Shown here: in pieces, positions 51,132-62,593 of the stretch
How positions within the stretch are numbered: the first letter of the stretch is position 1
Layout: every line of letters begins with the position of its first letter
NCBI GenBank assembly: GCA_022316685.1
Contig: JAKJHU010000061.1
Span: forward strand, 2,851,709 to 2,915,708
Source: Progne subis subis
Lineage: Eukaryota > Chordata > Aves > Passeriformes > Hirundinidae
Length of the DNA: 64,000 nucleotides
Direction of reading: 5' to 3'
Translations under genes and position numbers: made by a program
Notes under the pieces: model-generated
The model's database searches: none
Told to the model about the DNA's origin: nothing
The model's input: only the letters and a program-made list of their open reading frames with translations

Positions 51132-54100
51132 CTATAAAACAGAGAGGAAAGAGTTAATAATGAGATTTCTGCAAGGCTGAAGTACAGGCTCTTGCTTAGT
51201 GTAAGTGAAGTCCACGTGTTTCAAATTGTTCTTTGGTAACCTGACAATTCATACAACGTACATTGCAGGCAATTCCCACACAAGAACTCTGATCTGCACC
51301 AGAAGCTCCGGGGAAGGTAAATGTGCACTTTAACCATGTTTAACTCAGTTTGCTGAGATAAGATTCCTGCAGCATATTTGAAGGACATTAAAGTTCACAA
51401 ACTTCTTTTCTTAATAGGCACATTTGTTGTACCTGGTCAGCTGTGCATTTTCATTTATTTTCAATTAGAACTGAAAGCTTTATTTTTGAGTTGGTTCTCA
51501 AGTTTTCTGCTTCATTCCTTCTTTCTTCTAACCATATTTTCTCATCCCTCTCCTCCTTTTTCCAAGGGAATTAAGAGGACACAACATAGAGAAAACCCTC
51601 CAAAAGCCAAATGAAAGTCTACTAACAGAAGCTAAACAAAACAAAGCTCGTATTTTGTTTTTAATTAAAAAAACCTTCGAAATAAAGCCAAAACAAAATG
51701 AAAACAAAACTCTGATCTGCTGAGATCAATGTTTTTAAAATTTTTCAGGTGTTCATAGCAAAAGCTTCACATTAAAGCAAGAGGTTGGACCTGACATCTA
51801 ACAAGTGTCAGATGGTAAGAGAAAACATTAAGAATTATTCTTTCTGCTCACATGATTGATATTTTCAAACTAAAATCTGCAGTGAGGTACCCAACAACCA
51901 GCCCTATTTCCAAGTGCTTGGCTTTTCAAACAGAGAGGGAACTGCAGACAGGTCCCACCAGGTCAGCAATGTAAATATCAAAGCACACTGGTTGGATGCC
52001 CAGAAAGTCATTTAAGAAATTAACTTGAGGCATCAAGCATGACATTAACAGAAGCTGTATGGAAAGCTCCTCCTACGGTACGGCTGGACATTTCATACTG
52101 TACAGAAGGAATTTCTAAAAGGGACAATGTCCAGTTGAAAACTGAATAACTTAATAGCTTTAATTATATTAATTATAAAACTTATTAGATATGCAAAATG
52201 GCTTAAGTATTCCATCAGCTTACCTTATGCAGTTGTTTTAGACCCTCTTCAGTTTTCATACATGACTGTTCAATATTATAGTCAATTCTATCTAGAACTG
52301 TTCCCTAAATAAAATGGAGAAAACAAGCAGCAAATTGAACCTAAATGAACTTCATAAAGCAAACGTTATCATAAGCAGTAGAGTAATTAACAGCACTCAA
52401 GTAAACAGGTCATGAACTATGTCAACAGTGAAATTTTACACAACTAGTTGGGACTTTATTAAACAACTTCCTTGCTCAGTTCCTAACAGCAGCTCTGTCA
52501 CCATCTCACATCACATCCCTAAAAATCATCTTGATTCCAGACCAGGTGCTCTTGGCTCACACATTTACCATAAACTGAATCTCTGGGAGAAATAACCTGA
52601 GAGAAATTTGGCTTTCTGTGGTATTTATTTTTTTAAATCTATCACACATTACTAGTTGAAATATTATTCACTTATTTTAATTAACTGGCATATTTCAAGC
52701 ACAGGAAACTTGAGCATGAAGAAGTAAATTAGGAAAAGTGAGTCTGGAAGCCTTGACACTACATAGAATGTCCCATTCCTTCCTAACACTGTGCTGTCAA
52801 TGTACCTGTTCTACTATCATTGCTCCCAGGTCCCTAAATATTTCGTTGAGATCAGAGATTGATTGCACAATCTGACGGATTTCTCGTTCCCTCTCTTCCA
52901 CCATCAGTGTGTTTTGCTCCACCAATGCCAGCTGATCATCTGTAAAACCCTGTTGAAATACAAGATTTACACGTTGAACAGTATTAACAGTACTCCTATT
53001 AACAGTATTCCTATTAACAGTAGGAAAATATCAGAAATAGCTGAAAGGACAAGATTTCATAACTTTGACAGATATTTATAATCCGAGAAAATGCAATTCA
53101 TATTGAATTTGTGTAATAACATCTTAACTTACTCTATCATAAAGTGTATCATCCTCCCCATCATCCATCAGTGGGACTGAGGTGTCAAAGAAGTGTTTGG
53201 ACCTTTCTTCTCTATTCTTCATACCTGTAAAAGACAAACTATGTTTGAGCATGATATTTAAGCACACTATAATCAGGATAAGGTCTAGCACCAGGGAGAA
53301 AAGCACAAAAAAGAAAATCTGGGTAGTAAATGACATGAAACACAATATTTGAATTTTAACTGTCAGGCTTACTATTTAACAAAAGCATAACAAATTCAAC
53401 AAGACTTGCAAGACTGATTAAATCAGTGATTTTTAAGTTGTTATGTTCCATGAAGTTAAAAAATTTAGAAAGGTTAAGAGCCCTAAATTGTGGTCACTCC
53501 AGGCAATTACATAACAAAGTCATCTTAGGAACACTCCTTGTCTGAACCCTGATCTTCAGTTCCATCTGTGCCATTTATACCACAGGAGGAAGAAATATCA
53601 ATATTAAATTTGGAAATAAAGTTTTTGTGGGTTTCTTTCAAGATTAAAATAATCTGACTCAGCTTAAAACAGAATGGAACAAAATTTTACTTTTAAACAG
53701 AAATAGTGCCACTTCCAATCTGTTTATGGATGCAGAATTTTAATTTCTCACAGACTAGCTCTTAAGCTCTGTCTATCACAGCTTGCCATCTGCAGCAGCT
53801 ATCATGGCTGAAGACCAGTGGCTGCTTCACCAGTGTAACAGATCCCTCTTTCGAAACCACAATTCGAGAAGCAAAACACATTAAAAATGTGGATGGAAGA
53901 AATGTTTTGTTGATACGCTCAGCTATGACATTTCTTCTTCAGCGACAAGGAAAAGAAGTAGAACAGAGCAGTTTGAACATGGGCTGTGAACCAGAAACTC
54001 TCCAGTTCTAACCCCTGCTTAGTCCTGTGTGCATTTCTTAACCCCTGTGTGCTTCAGTTTTCCCAAGACCTCAGTGAGTGCTGTGCACAGAAGGGGCCCA

Positions 54101-57100
54101 TGTATTACTGGTACATCTCTTATGCTTACGTTTGAGATAGTCAGACTGTGCATGCCTGAAGTTGGTGGAGAGGTCCTGAAGGGACTGTGCTAAGGAAGAC
54201 ACTACATTCCTGAGAACACGTGCTTCTTGTTCTGTACAAGTACGTGACCTGCTCTGCAACACCTGGACTGCTCTCTGACATCTGTGGAATAACTGAGAAA
54301 ACAATTCCATTAGTGGAAAAACATAGAACAGCACATTGCAAAAGTGCCACATGGAAGACTAATATTTTGATTTCTACATTTTTTAAAGTATTTTTTTAAT
54401 TTGCAATGTTTAAAAATATATGGAAACAGAACATAAAGAAACAAATAACTTCAAGCTAACAAGGCAGCAGAGTAACACAACTCCCTCTGACCAAAGACAT
54501 TTCATTATAATTAGCAGGACTGCAAGCCTCAGAATTGACATCTGCAGATAGAGACTTCTCTGAGGTAACTGTACATTTGATTTGGTTAATCTCCCAATCC
54601 TGTTCCAAATAGAAAATCAAACAGGTAAGAGAAAGAACAGGGAGGTTTAAGTGACACGTTGGGAAGTTGAGAGCAGAGCCCAGGACTTCTGGCTTGCTCC
54701 AACACTGATCACAAAATAAATCCTTTGCTCAGAGCAAACCATTGCCTCAATCCTAATGCATTAAAACTGTGCCAAACTGGAGGTTTAGGACCCAAAGCAC
54801 TCTGTACCTGTGTGATCTCCTGGGTTGTTATTTCTATTGCCCGTTCCTCTTCACTGCTGTCATCCAGTGTGGGTCTGTTTAGATGTTTATCATGAAGACT
54901 GGCTAATTCTTTCATCTTCTGTTTAACCCTGGCAATATCATACTGAATCTAAAACAGAAAGCCCAACAGGAAGAAAGGGAATTAATTCATGCTTCAGGGG
55001 AAAAGGTTCTGAGAAATGTTAGACAAAAATCATTGAGAAATATCTGTAACATAAAAGGCAGACCAAATATTATTAAAAGCCACACAAAGAGTTGACTAAG
55101 AAACTGAATACTCTTAACAGACTTTGAGTTTTCTCCTTTTTTAAACCTACTCATTAATCTTAGACAAGACTGCTGCTTTCAAATATGCTTCATTAAGTTG
55201 GAATAATATTTTTATAATTATACAGCATCACAGCAAGAAGATTTAGCCAACTTCCAAAAAAATAAATGAAAATTCAGGTCACAGCTTCAACTCTGCCAGA
55301 AACTGAATAGCCTCAACTCAGCAGTGGAAGTTAAATGCCGTGCTTTCAACCAAGTAATTAAAAATAAATCTGTAAGGATGATTATGATAGCAGAAAAAAG
55401 GAGACTAAGCATCTTTCTGCACAATGGGTTCTGTCCACACAAACTGATAAGCCTACATGCGTTCTGAGTGTACATTTTAAAAAAAGGATTTTCTGAAAGT
55501 CAAGAATAGCTTCACACTCCAAACACTAGAAAAGGTTTTTAATTTGATGCTTCCAGAATCATTCCCTTGCATTTGTCCAAATATTTCCATAACTTGCAAG
55601 GCATCCAGACTGCACGGGTAGGAAAGTTCTCCTGCTAGAAGACACTAATATTTCCTGTTTTCAAACACTGAACTTGCTCATTCCCACCATTTTAGGGTCT
55701 ATTCAACTGGACTCCTCACCAGCTTCAAACAAAAATTCTAACTAAAATTCTTATCTGAGTCTTTCTTCCAATACTATTTGTGCTACAAACTGGAGACAAT
55801 GTGAGTGATAACACTAAGAAATCCCTCCATGGGGTCCAGCAGTGCGCTGGATCTGCCAGAGCACAGCACTCACCTCGTCTGCCCCATCGACCCACTTGGG
55901 AGGCAAACGTTTCGTCACTCCGATGGCAGCCTCGGGATCCAGGCTGATCCCCGACACCAGGGCCATGCGATCATCAGCCAGCTGCAGAGGGGACAAAAGT
56001 CAGCCAATTAGCTTGATTCTAATTAGATCCAAATCCTTGAGCATTAGAAAAAGTGCATGTGTGCCTTCCCATAGAAATGTACCTCAGAGATGCTTTTGCT
56101 TGTGATCAAACATCACGTCTCCTGGTTTGGCCCTCTGGGCAATGACCTCTACCCTCCCACTTCCTACAGCATCTGGAAGCTCAGAGATACTCTTAGAATA
56201 AATTCTTAGCAAATTTTCCAGGAGGATAGATGGTATTGCAGTGAGAATTCAAGTAGCTCTCATGTTGGTACATTTCTATCAGACTAACAATTCACAGCCA
56301 ATGTTGCAGCACAGTTCATACTGGGCTCAGCAAGTTTGGAAACTGCATTTGGGAAAATCTCAGCAAAAACAATTATTATAACTGCTTGTTCTCAAACAAT
56401 GTTATTTTGAAGAACAAACACTCTTGCAAACTGACATGCAACTCAAACGGTTAAATTACTTAGTGATAATTAAATTGTGCTAAACACAAAGAGCCAAGGC
56501 AGTACTGGAGATGTTCACCTGTGATACTTACAACATTAACTAATTACTTGGGAAAGCTTTCATACAAACACTTCCCTTCCTAGTTTCTCCCAAATTGGTA
56601 ATTTTCCTTTATCAGGCCTGGAAAGTTTTGTGGTTCCCTACCCCATCCCTTCTTAAAAAATAATCCCCCTTCCTTCCTGTGCAACTCTTTCTAGAAAGCA
56701 ATTTCTTGATCCCTGACCTTATTTCCTGATCAATAAAGTTTGCATAATTTATGTACAGCATGAAGAACAGTTAATGGCTTCATTGTGCAAAGTCACTCTA
56801 CCCCACGTGTGCACAGTAAGTCAGACTGGTTCAAACATTTATCTGTTCACAATATAACATCACAAAATGCTTGTGTTCTCTGTGCAGCCTGTCCTACTGC
56901 TGTGCACAGACACTTCATCCTTTACAATGAAATTCCATAAACTAGCAGAATAAAGAAAGAATATTTTAGCTCAGTGATGTAGGCTTGATGCAGCATGGCA
57001 GAATAAAAAGCGAAAAAACAATACCTCATCCAGCTCCTGAAGTGATTTGTGGATCCCATCAGCCCCATCCAGTTAGAGACAGCAAAAGACAAAAGGGAAA

Positions 57101-59448
57101 AAAGAGACATAGGACAGATATAGGGCATGGTCAGTTGAGAAAATACTGATTTATTTTTAAAGCATGATGGTTTACCAAGAACAAACAAACTGGCTTTTAA
57201 GACATGGCTAATCAATAAATACATCACGATATTGCACTTTAAGTCAGCATTTTGCTTAATGCACCAACTTTAAAAAGAAATATTTCAGTTCTTTGGTAAA
57301 CAGCAAGAACGTAAGAAATCAAGTGCAGAACTTGGTTTGTTTTACAAAGTAATTGCACAGTGAAGTTTCTAAATACTGAAATGTCAGGCAGAAAAGCTGC
57401 AGTAGAATACAGTGAAGAATGACAGCAAGGGCAGTCTGACTGCAGCACTCAGCATCCACTGGGTCTAATTATGACTGGAGCTTTTGTAGGACCTCTATTG
57501 ACAAGCACCCCAGTTCTTACAGGATCAAACAGGCAGCAAAAGACAAAATGCAAAAGCAAATGTTCAGTCACTTCTGTACACACTTGAGCTGTGCTCTGCT
57601 TTCAGGGAACATTAACCCTACAGGGATCTGAAAAAATACACAAGGACACGGATCTGCAATTTCCCTGTTCATCAGTCCTTGCACTGGGGAGAGGATGTGT
57701 GAGCAAAAGGATATTTCACTGAAGGATTAACAAAGTCACACATAAAATTGGACAAAATCCTTGTGGTTTAACAAAGCAGCATCAGCTGATGATCTCTTGT
57801 GAGGCTGCCCAAGCTTTTGGAACAGGACTCTACTGTTAAAGATTCTGCTTTGATTGTCTGACTGTCTTTAGGAATGCAATCCTTGACAGAGCTCTCACAG
57901 CAAAGGATTTCTCGAGGAGAAAGCTGGAGATGAACTAAGGGAAGCTGAAGTACTGCAGGCCGGGATTTATCACCCTGCCCTGCTGCACACAGCAGCTCTG
58001 CCTGGGGGCACCACCCAAGGGAAACCTGCAGCTCTGGCAGCAACAGGCACCTGAAACCATGGAAGACAAACAGCTCACGCTGACAGCTTCACACTTCTTG
58101 CTGAACCAGTTCACTTGTAGAGACTGCAGGGCTCTGAAATGCCCACCAGGGCCAAAAATGACTCCTGTCCCCCACTGCACAGATGGACAATCGCCAGTCA
58201 CTGAGAGCCTCCACTGCACTTGAGTGAGCAGCCCAGCAAAACCCTTCAATTAATGTTAACAAACGCTGAAAATAAATATTTGATGCAGGTGCTAAATGTT
58301 ATTGTGCTGGCTGCTGAGTAAAGTGCAGTTTCATTGCTCAGGAGAAGTGAGTTTAAAATATCACTAGTTTTGTAGGTGCTATTTTAAAAAACCCAAGGAT
58401 CTACAGAAGTGACATAAAAAAGAAAAAAATAACAAGGACTAAATGCAGAGCCAAAGTACACATGTAAAATACAAATTACTATTGACATTTCCTGTTCTGC
58501 AAATGCAATTTAATACACAGCTTATTAGATGGAGGTGTAATAAAGTTAGCAATGAACAAAGACCATTGACAGCAACAGGAAGTGCTGTTTTTCCTAACAA
58601 AAATGCATTAATGTAAGGCTATTTAGAGCGATGAGACTGCCAGCAGATATTTACTGGTGGCTATGACAAGTAAATGATGAGTTCAAACAAAAAGTGTGAA
58701 AACCTGAGCAGAGCTGAGCTGCCAAGCAGCCCATCACAGCCTGACGAGCTCAAAACCTAGAAAAACTTAAAGAAACTGCCTCTGAACCAGTAACTTTTGG
58801 TAGTTTCTGTACAGAGGAGTTACACTAGAATTTACTGACTACCCTCTCTCACAGATGTGTTCGAGCATTATTTGTGTTTATGGATAAATAAAAAGGGCAA
58901 TGAACATCGGAGCAAGTTATGGAGAAATGTTAGCAATGGGAATAAACTACACCAGTGTATTTAACAGTGCCCACAGTGGGGTGAATAGAAGAGTTCTGCT
59001 TCATTAATTTATTTCTTTTTGGAGGCAAGGAGGCATCCAAAACCTCCTGTCAATGCTAACACGAAGCTTTTGGAACTGTAATTGATTTGTTTGCACGAAG
59101 CGAACAGAGATGCGAGCAGCACACAGATCTCTTCTATCCCTTTAACGTGAGGGAGTGGGAAATTAGGAATCAACAGGATGGGGAGGAAGGTCGGGGGACG
59201 GGGAGAGGGTTCGAGGAGAAGGTTCAGAGGAAAGGGGAAGCGGGGCGGGGCAGGGCACGGCCCCGGCAGCCCGGGGCGCGGCGAGTACAGAAGGATGAAG
59301 GGAGGAGACTCACCGCAGCAGCCATGCTACGTGAATTCAGAGGGCTGGAGGAGCCGAAACTACTCACTTGCTCGGCCAGCAGCTGCCGGCTCTGCACCGC
59401 GTTGTTCCGCAACAACAAGAACGCGTCCGTGAGACGCCGGGTGGCCAT
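51027..59448 (-). CDS. STX16: STX16, syntaxin-16, Qa-SNARE (complete, 9 coding exons, 326 aa)
   Basis: Syntaxin-16 is a tail-anchored Qa-SNARE of the trans-Golgi network that drives fusion of endosome-derived carriers, with VTI1A, syntaxin-6 and VAMP4 as known partners and VPS45 as its SM protein. Nine coding exons join in frame to 326 residues, close to the human 325 as I recall it. The start [16 protein letters not shown] is the SM-binding N-peptide. An N-terminal helical region spans roughly residues 75-190. The SNARE motif runs from about 221 to 290 with zero-layer Gln265 (IVEQ|G), the last residue of exon 7. A hydrophobic anchor fills 303-323 and the end is VKSH (human ends KSR). An internal donor in exon 1 and a 12-nt exon 2 allow isoforms that lack residues 28-45 or 28-49. 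All introns are GT-AG. A MIR-like SINE lies in intron 5. Confidence 0.97.
52224..52304 (-). CDS. STX16: STX16 coding exon 8 (SNARE motif, second half)
   Basis: 27 codons, phase 0, [20 protein letters not shown] to LKQLHK. Acceptor TTTTAG-type (ATTTAG), donor GTAAGC. Confidence 0.96.
52806..52949 (-). CDS. STX16: STX16 coding exon 7 (SNARE motif, first half)
   Basis: 48 codons, phase 0, [19 protein letters not shown] to GAMIVEQ. The final Gln is the zero-layer residue. Acceptor CAACAG, donor GTACAT. Confidence 0.96.
52983..53023. repeat. 15-bp repeat, three copies, upstream of the STX16 exon 7 acceptor
   Basis: ATTAACAG recurs at 52983, 52998 and 53013 with a 15-base period. In transcript sense each copy reads CTGTTAAT, which fits a loose branch-point consensus. 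The array lies about 34-74 bases upstream of the exon 7 acceptor. Confidence 0.85.
53133..53224 (-). CDS. STX16: STX16 coding exon 6
   Basis: Two bases plus 30 codons, [19 protein letters not shown] to DDTLYDR, phase 0 at the end. Acceptor TTACAG, donor GTAAGT. It forms the acidic linker before the SNARE motif. Confidence 0.95.
53966..54066 (+). mobile_element. MIR-like SINE fragment in STX16 intron 5
   Basis: GAACATGGGCTGTGAACCAG, then TTCTAACCCCTGC, TGTGTG, and CTTAACCCCTGTGTGCTTCA followed by GTTTTCC match the core and downstream order of MIR as I recall it. The copy is diverged and partial, as expected for an ancient SINE. Confidence 0.55.
54130..54292 (-). CDS. STX16: STX16 coding exon 5
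   Basis: 54 codons plus one base, [18 protein letters not shown] to QSDYLK, with a split Arg codon. Acceptor TCTCAG, donor GTAAGC. It is part of the N-terminal helical region. Confidence 0.96.
54808..54948 (-). CDS. STX16: STX16 coding exon 4
   Basis: 47 codons, phase 0, [20 protein letters not shown] to TTQEITQ. Acceptor TTTTAG, donor GTACAG. Confidence 0.96.
55874..55981 (-). CDS. STX16: STX16 coding exon 3
   Basis: 36 codons, phase 0, [18 protein letters not shown] to KWVDGADE. Acceptor CTGCAG, donor GTGAGT. Both possible upstream partners (exon 1 or the microexon) keep the frame. Confidence 0.96.
57025..57036 (-). CDS. STX16: STX16 coding exon 2, 12-nt microexon (ELDE)
   Basis: GAGCTGGATGAG is flanked by an acceptor (CACTTCAG) and a donor (GTATTG) and encodes ELDE. 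These residues precede LADDRM in the long human isoform as I recall it. The weak donor suits optional inclusion. Skipping it preserves the frame. Confidence 0.9.
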
Positions 59449-59785
59449 GGCCCCCCGCCCCGCCGGGCCCGAGCCCAGCCCGGGGCCCGCGGCAGACGCG
59501 GCGGCCGCCCCTCAGAGGGTCGGGGCGGAGACCCGTCAGAGGGCCGCGAGCGGGACCCCTCAGAGGGCCGGGGCCGGGACGCCCCCGGGCGGGACCGGGA
59601 CCCCCCAGCCCGGGCCCCCGCGGCCGCCGGGCGCCGCCATCGCCCCGGCCGCACCGGCACTTCCGCGTTGTGCAGTGCCCGCCGCCTTCCGGCCCCCACC
59701 GTGCCGCTCCGCTCCGCTCCGCCCGGGAGCGCGGCCGCGACAACAGAGTTCCGGCCCTTCGGGGGCCGGGACAGCCGCGCCCGCG
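59220..59785. promoter_or_regulatory. STX16: CpG island and promoter region of STX16
   Basis: CpG-dense sequence around the first exon. An ETS-like motif (ACTTCCGC on plus at 59659-59666, GCGGAAGT in gene sense) lies about 211 bases upstream of the ATG. Repeated TCAGAGGG(T/C)C units occur at about 59512-59570. No TATA box is seen. Confidence 0.75.
59314..59448 (-). CDS. STX16: STX16 coding exon 1 (initiator, two alternative donors)
   Basis: 45 codons, [16 protein letters not shown] to NSRSMAAA, phase 0, donor GTGAGT at 59313-59308. A second GTGAGT at 59367-59362, directly after residue 27 (LLAEQ), would shorten the exon by 18 codons in frame. The start matches the conserved N-peptide of the family. 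Confidence 0.96.
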
Positions 59786-60120
59786 TCCGTGTCCATGTCC
59801 GTGTCCGTGTCCATATCCGTGTCCATGTCCATCCACACGGCCATCCCTATCCCAGTGTCCATCCCCAATCCATCCCTAGTCCATCCCCACGTTCTTCTCC
59901 AGTCCGTTCCCACATCCATCTCCTGTCCAACCAACCCCATGTCCATCTTCATGTCCACGCTTACGTCCATCTCCCTGTCCAGCCTCACATCAACCCCAGG
60001 TTCATTCCCACATCCATCTTCACGTCCATCCCCACGTCCATGCCCCATCCATCCCCTATCCATTCCACATCCATCCCCAGTCCATCCCCAGGTCTATTCC
60101 CAGTCCATGTCCACATTCCA
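59786..60120. repeat. Degenerate minisatellite of (T)CC-A/G-TGTCC and CCATCCCCA units
   Basis: First come hexamer-like units (GTCCGT, GTCCAT) near 59786-59830. Then come looser units of about 10-17 bases (CCATCCCCAGTCCAT, CCATCTTCACGTCCAT) up to about 60120. The repetition keeps all plus-strand frames open and produces spurious ORFs. It lies directly upstream of the STX16 promoter. Confidence 0.85.
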
Positions 60121-60128
60121 TTATTTCT

Positions 60129-60251
60129 CCCACCCCCCCCCCCCCACCCCCCCCCACCCCCTTCTGAACCCCTCCCACCTCTTCTTGCCATTTCCTTTGC
60201 TTCCAGGCAATTTTCTGTTTTCCAAACACGTGGCTCCCCCCCCCCCCCCCC
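60129..60251. repeat. C-run clusters (60129-60161 and 60236-60251)
   Basis: The first cluster is three C runs separated by single A. The second is C16. On the minus strand, which is the STX16 sense strand, these are G runs able to form G-quadruplexes upstream of the promoter. Run lengths may be uncertain in the assembly. Confidence 0.9.
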
Positions 60252-61299
60252 TTCTTTTTTTTTCCCCCTACTCTGATCCCAACCCTTCAAACTCCAGCAC
60301 ATTCCCTGAAAGTGACCAAACCATTTAAAACGACAGTGTGGGGTTTGACTTTTCAGAAGAAACTTCTCAACACGGTGACTAAAACGATTTTTCCCAGCTG
60401 CTCTGTCAGTCCCAGTGTGGGGCAGATGTGACACTTGGGCTCCCTCCGGTACATCCCCTGCCTTTCTTTATTCCAAGGGACATCTGACAAATCCCCCATG
60501 GAAAGAGCAGCGGCCACTGCCCAGCACAGCCAGGGGAGCTGCTGCCCAGGGATCATCAGGAGATCCCCTCACTTAAACCCTCAAAACAGCCTCCCAAACT
60601 GACCAGTTTTTACACATGTGGTAGGAACAGGGACTATAATCACAACCACGTTTTCTGGAAATGTTATCTCACTTTATTTAACCGCCCGGGCAAAATTGTT
60701 CCGTGAAAAATAGGGGGGGGGGGGGAAAAAAAAATCCCTCTGCTATTATAAGATATTTGGGGAGTTTTCTTGAGCAGCCCTTCTGCCTCAGTGGGAGAGA
60801 CCTAAAACTTGGAATTTAGCAAGGAAATAAGCTCGAGTCATACAAGCACTAACGCACACATTTCATTCTTCGTGGTCTGGTGAAATCTGCTTTCGCTTTG
60901 GCTGCCTGACAAAGGCTTTAAAAATGTATGTGTGTGCTTCATTTCTTCATGCTAATTTTTAATCTACTGTAACAATTTTTATACTATGAGAACAGCTAAT
61001 GACCTTCCTGCCTTCTCTTGGCACTGTTGCTGTGGCTGGAGGTCAAGAGAAATTTCTCCTGCCATCAGTGGTCTCGCCATGATTTTTTAAGAAAAAACCT
61101 TTTGGAATATCTCATTTGGATGAAGAACATGAACCCAGTAGGAAGCCCAGTGTGCTGGAAGTTGGTACACAGCAGCAATTAACATATTTTACTTTCTGAA
61201 TTTTGCCAACTTAAAAAGCTTTGGATGTTGGGCAGACTCGGAATTTATGCAGAGGTTATAAAAAGTATTTGGGACTTGTACACAGAGGGATAAAACTCT
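60252..61299. other. Upstream flank of STX16, no gene recognised
   Basis: AT-rich sequence with a G13-A9 tract at 60713-60734. No coding exon or repeat family was recognised. Confidence 0.5.
60713..60734. repeat. G13 run followed by A9
   Basis: Thirteen G (60713-60725) and then nine A. It is a homopolymer junction with no apparent function. Confidence 0.95.
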
Positions 61300-62030
61300 G
61301 CAAGGAATGGGTCCAGACTTGGTGAATAACCACTTCAAAGTGTATATTAGGAATAAGCAAAGGGAGTGGAAGGAATGGAAAAAAGGATTAATCAAAGAAA
61401 ACGATGTCTTAGAAGTTAGGAAATGTAGACATAAAGGGAAATGTGCCAGAAGTAAAGCTAAGGTAGATCTTGCAAAGGAAATTAAAACAAATAGCAAAAT
61501 GTTCTTCAGGCATATGTAGCAGGAGAGGAAGGAGAGGAGGGGGAGAGAGGTGGTGAAAGGGGGAGAGGCAGGACACAAATGAATGTATAATATGTAGTGG
61601 AAATGTACACAGAGGAAATGAATGCATGGAGACAGAAATTACCTCATGCAAGTGGAACAAATCATCAAGATCAGAATGCACAATGGTTTGGGTTAAATGA
61701 TCATTACAGACACTTTTCAGCTGGAATATTCTAATTTCTGACTCAGGCATCCAAGAGAACTTTATATCTGGTGGCGTAACAGCATCCCTGCACAAGCAAC
61801 ACAACACAATTTGAAAACAGGAAAAATTCTTCCAGCTTTTAAAAAGAGGAAAAATTATTCAAGTCTGATCCAAATAAAATACAAGACTTTGGGATAAATT
61901 TAGCCAGAAAGAATAATAGAGACATGATGGCAGAGGGAAATGGGCTAAAAGGCAACATGGATTTATTTACTGAAGGTGGACAGTGCTGCACTAACCTGAT
62001 GACTTTGTAAGGTAGTTGGTTTTCATAACA
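61300..62030 (+). mobile_element. Old CR1/L3-like LINE fragment (ORF2 region)
   Basis: GGAATGGAAAAAAGGATTAA, then AGTAAAGCTAAGGTAGATCT and then the piece reading LAKEIKTNSKMFFRHM follow the linker between endonuclease and reverse transcriptase of CR1-clade LINEs. There the order is WK.G, then KAKA...LA.../K.NKK.FF. Further on, AGGCAACATGGATTTATTTA and CACTAACCTGATGACTTTG match a later part of the same clade. The middle is diverged or deleted and frames are broken, so this is a fossil. It is more diverged than the CR1 copy at 29.2 kb. Confidence 0.65.
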
Positions 62031-62560
62031 GATAAGAGCTGTAGTTCTATTCTGCCTGGTAATGAATAGATGCAGGCTGGAATATGAGAAGAATACGTTC
62101 AGCCATCAGAGGAATTGGGTCCTGGTGTATCGTCCCTACAGGCAAGGGCAAACTAGCCACAGTAGAATGTTGCGCTTGATCCGACCATAAAAAACCCAGA
62201 TCATATTTTCCCCTCTTAAGACAGCACACATCCCTAAATACATCTTCCCAAGTGTGTGCTGCTAATAATCAGGGCTGTTGCGTGTCTGTGCCTAAGCTCA
62301 CTGCCGTAGGTTTGGAGCCTGTGTCTTCCTTTGCCCTTTTATCTGCTTTTTTAATGCCTGTTCTCTCCTGCTGCTCCCAGTGAGCCACAAGATAGCAATG
62401 CTGCCTGCACTGGCACATTCCTGCACCCACCTCCTCCCACAGCCAGGGCCTGGTGGGGAACTTTCCAGTTACTACTGTGGCATTTGGATCTGGCTTCTGG
62501 TGGAAAAACCCACTCCATATTCAGAAGAACATTCTATTTCGAGGTGAATAGATAAGCATA

Positions 62561-62593
<33 letters not shown>

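Noticed and set aside
59087..60328. 413-codon and 302-codon plus-strand ORFs upstream of STX16
   Set aside because: They run antisense through STX16 exon 1 and then through the minisatellite and C runs. The repetition keeps frames open. No protein motif is present.
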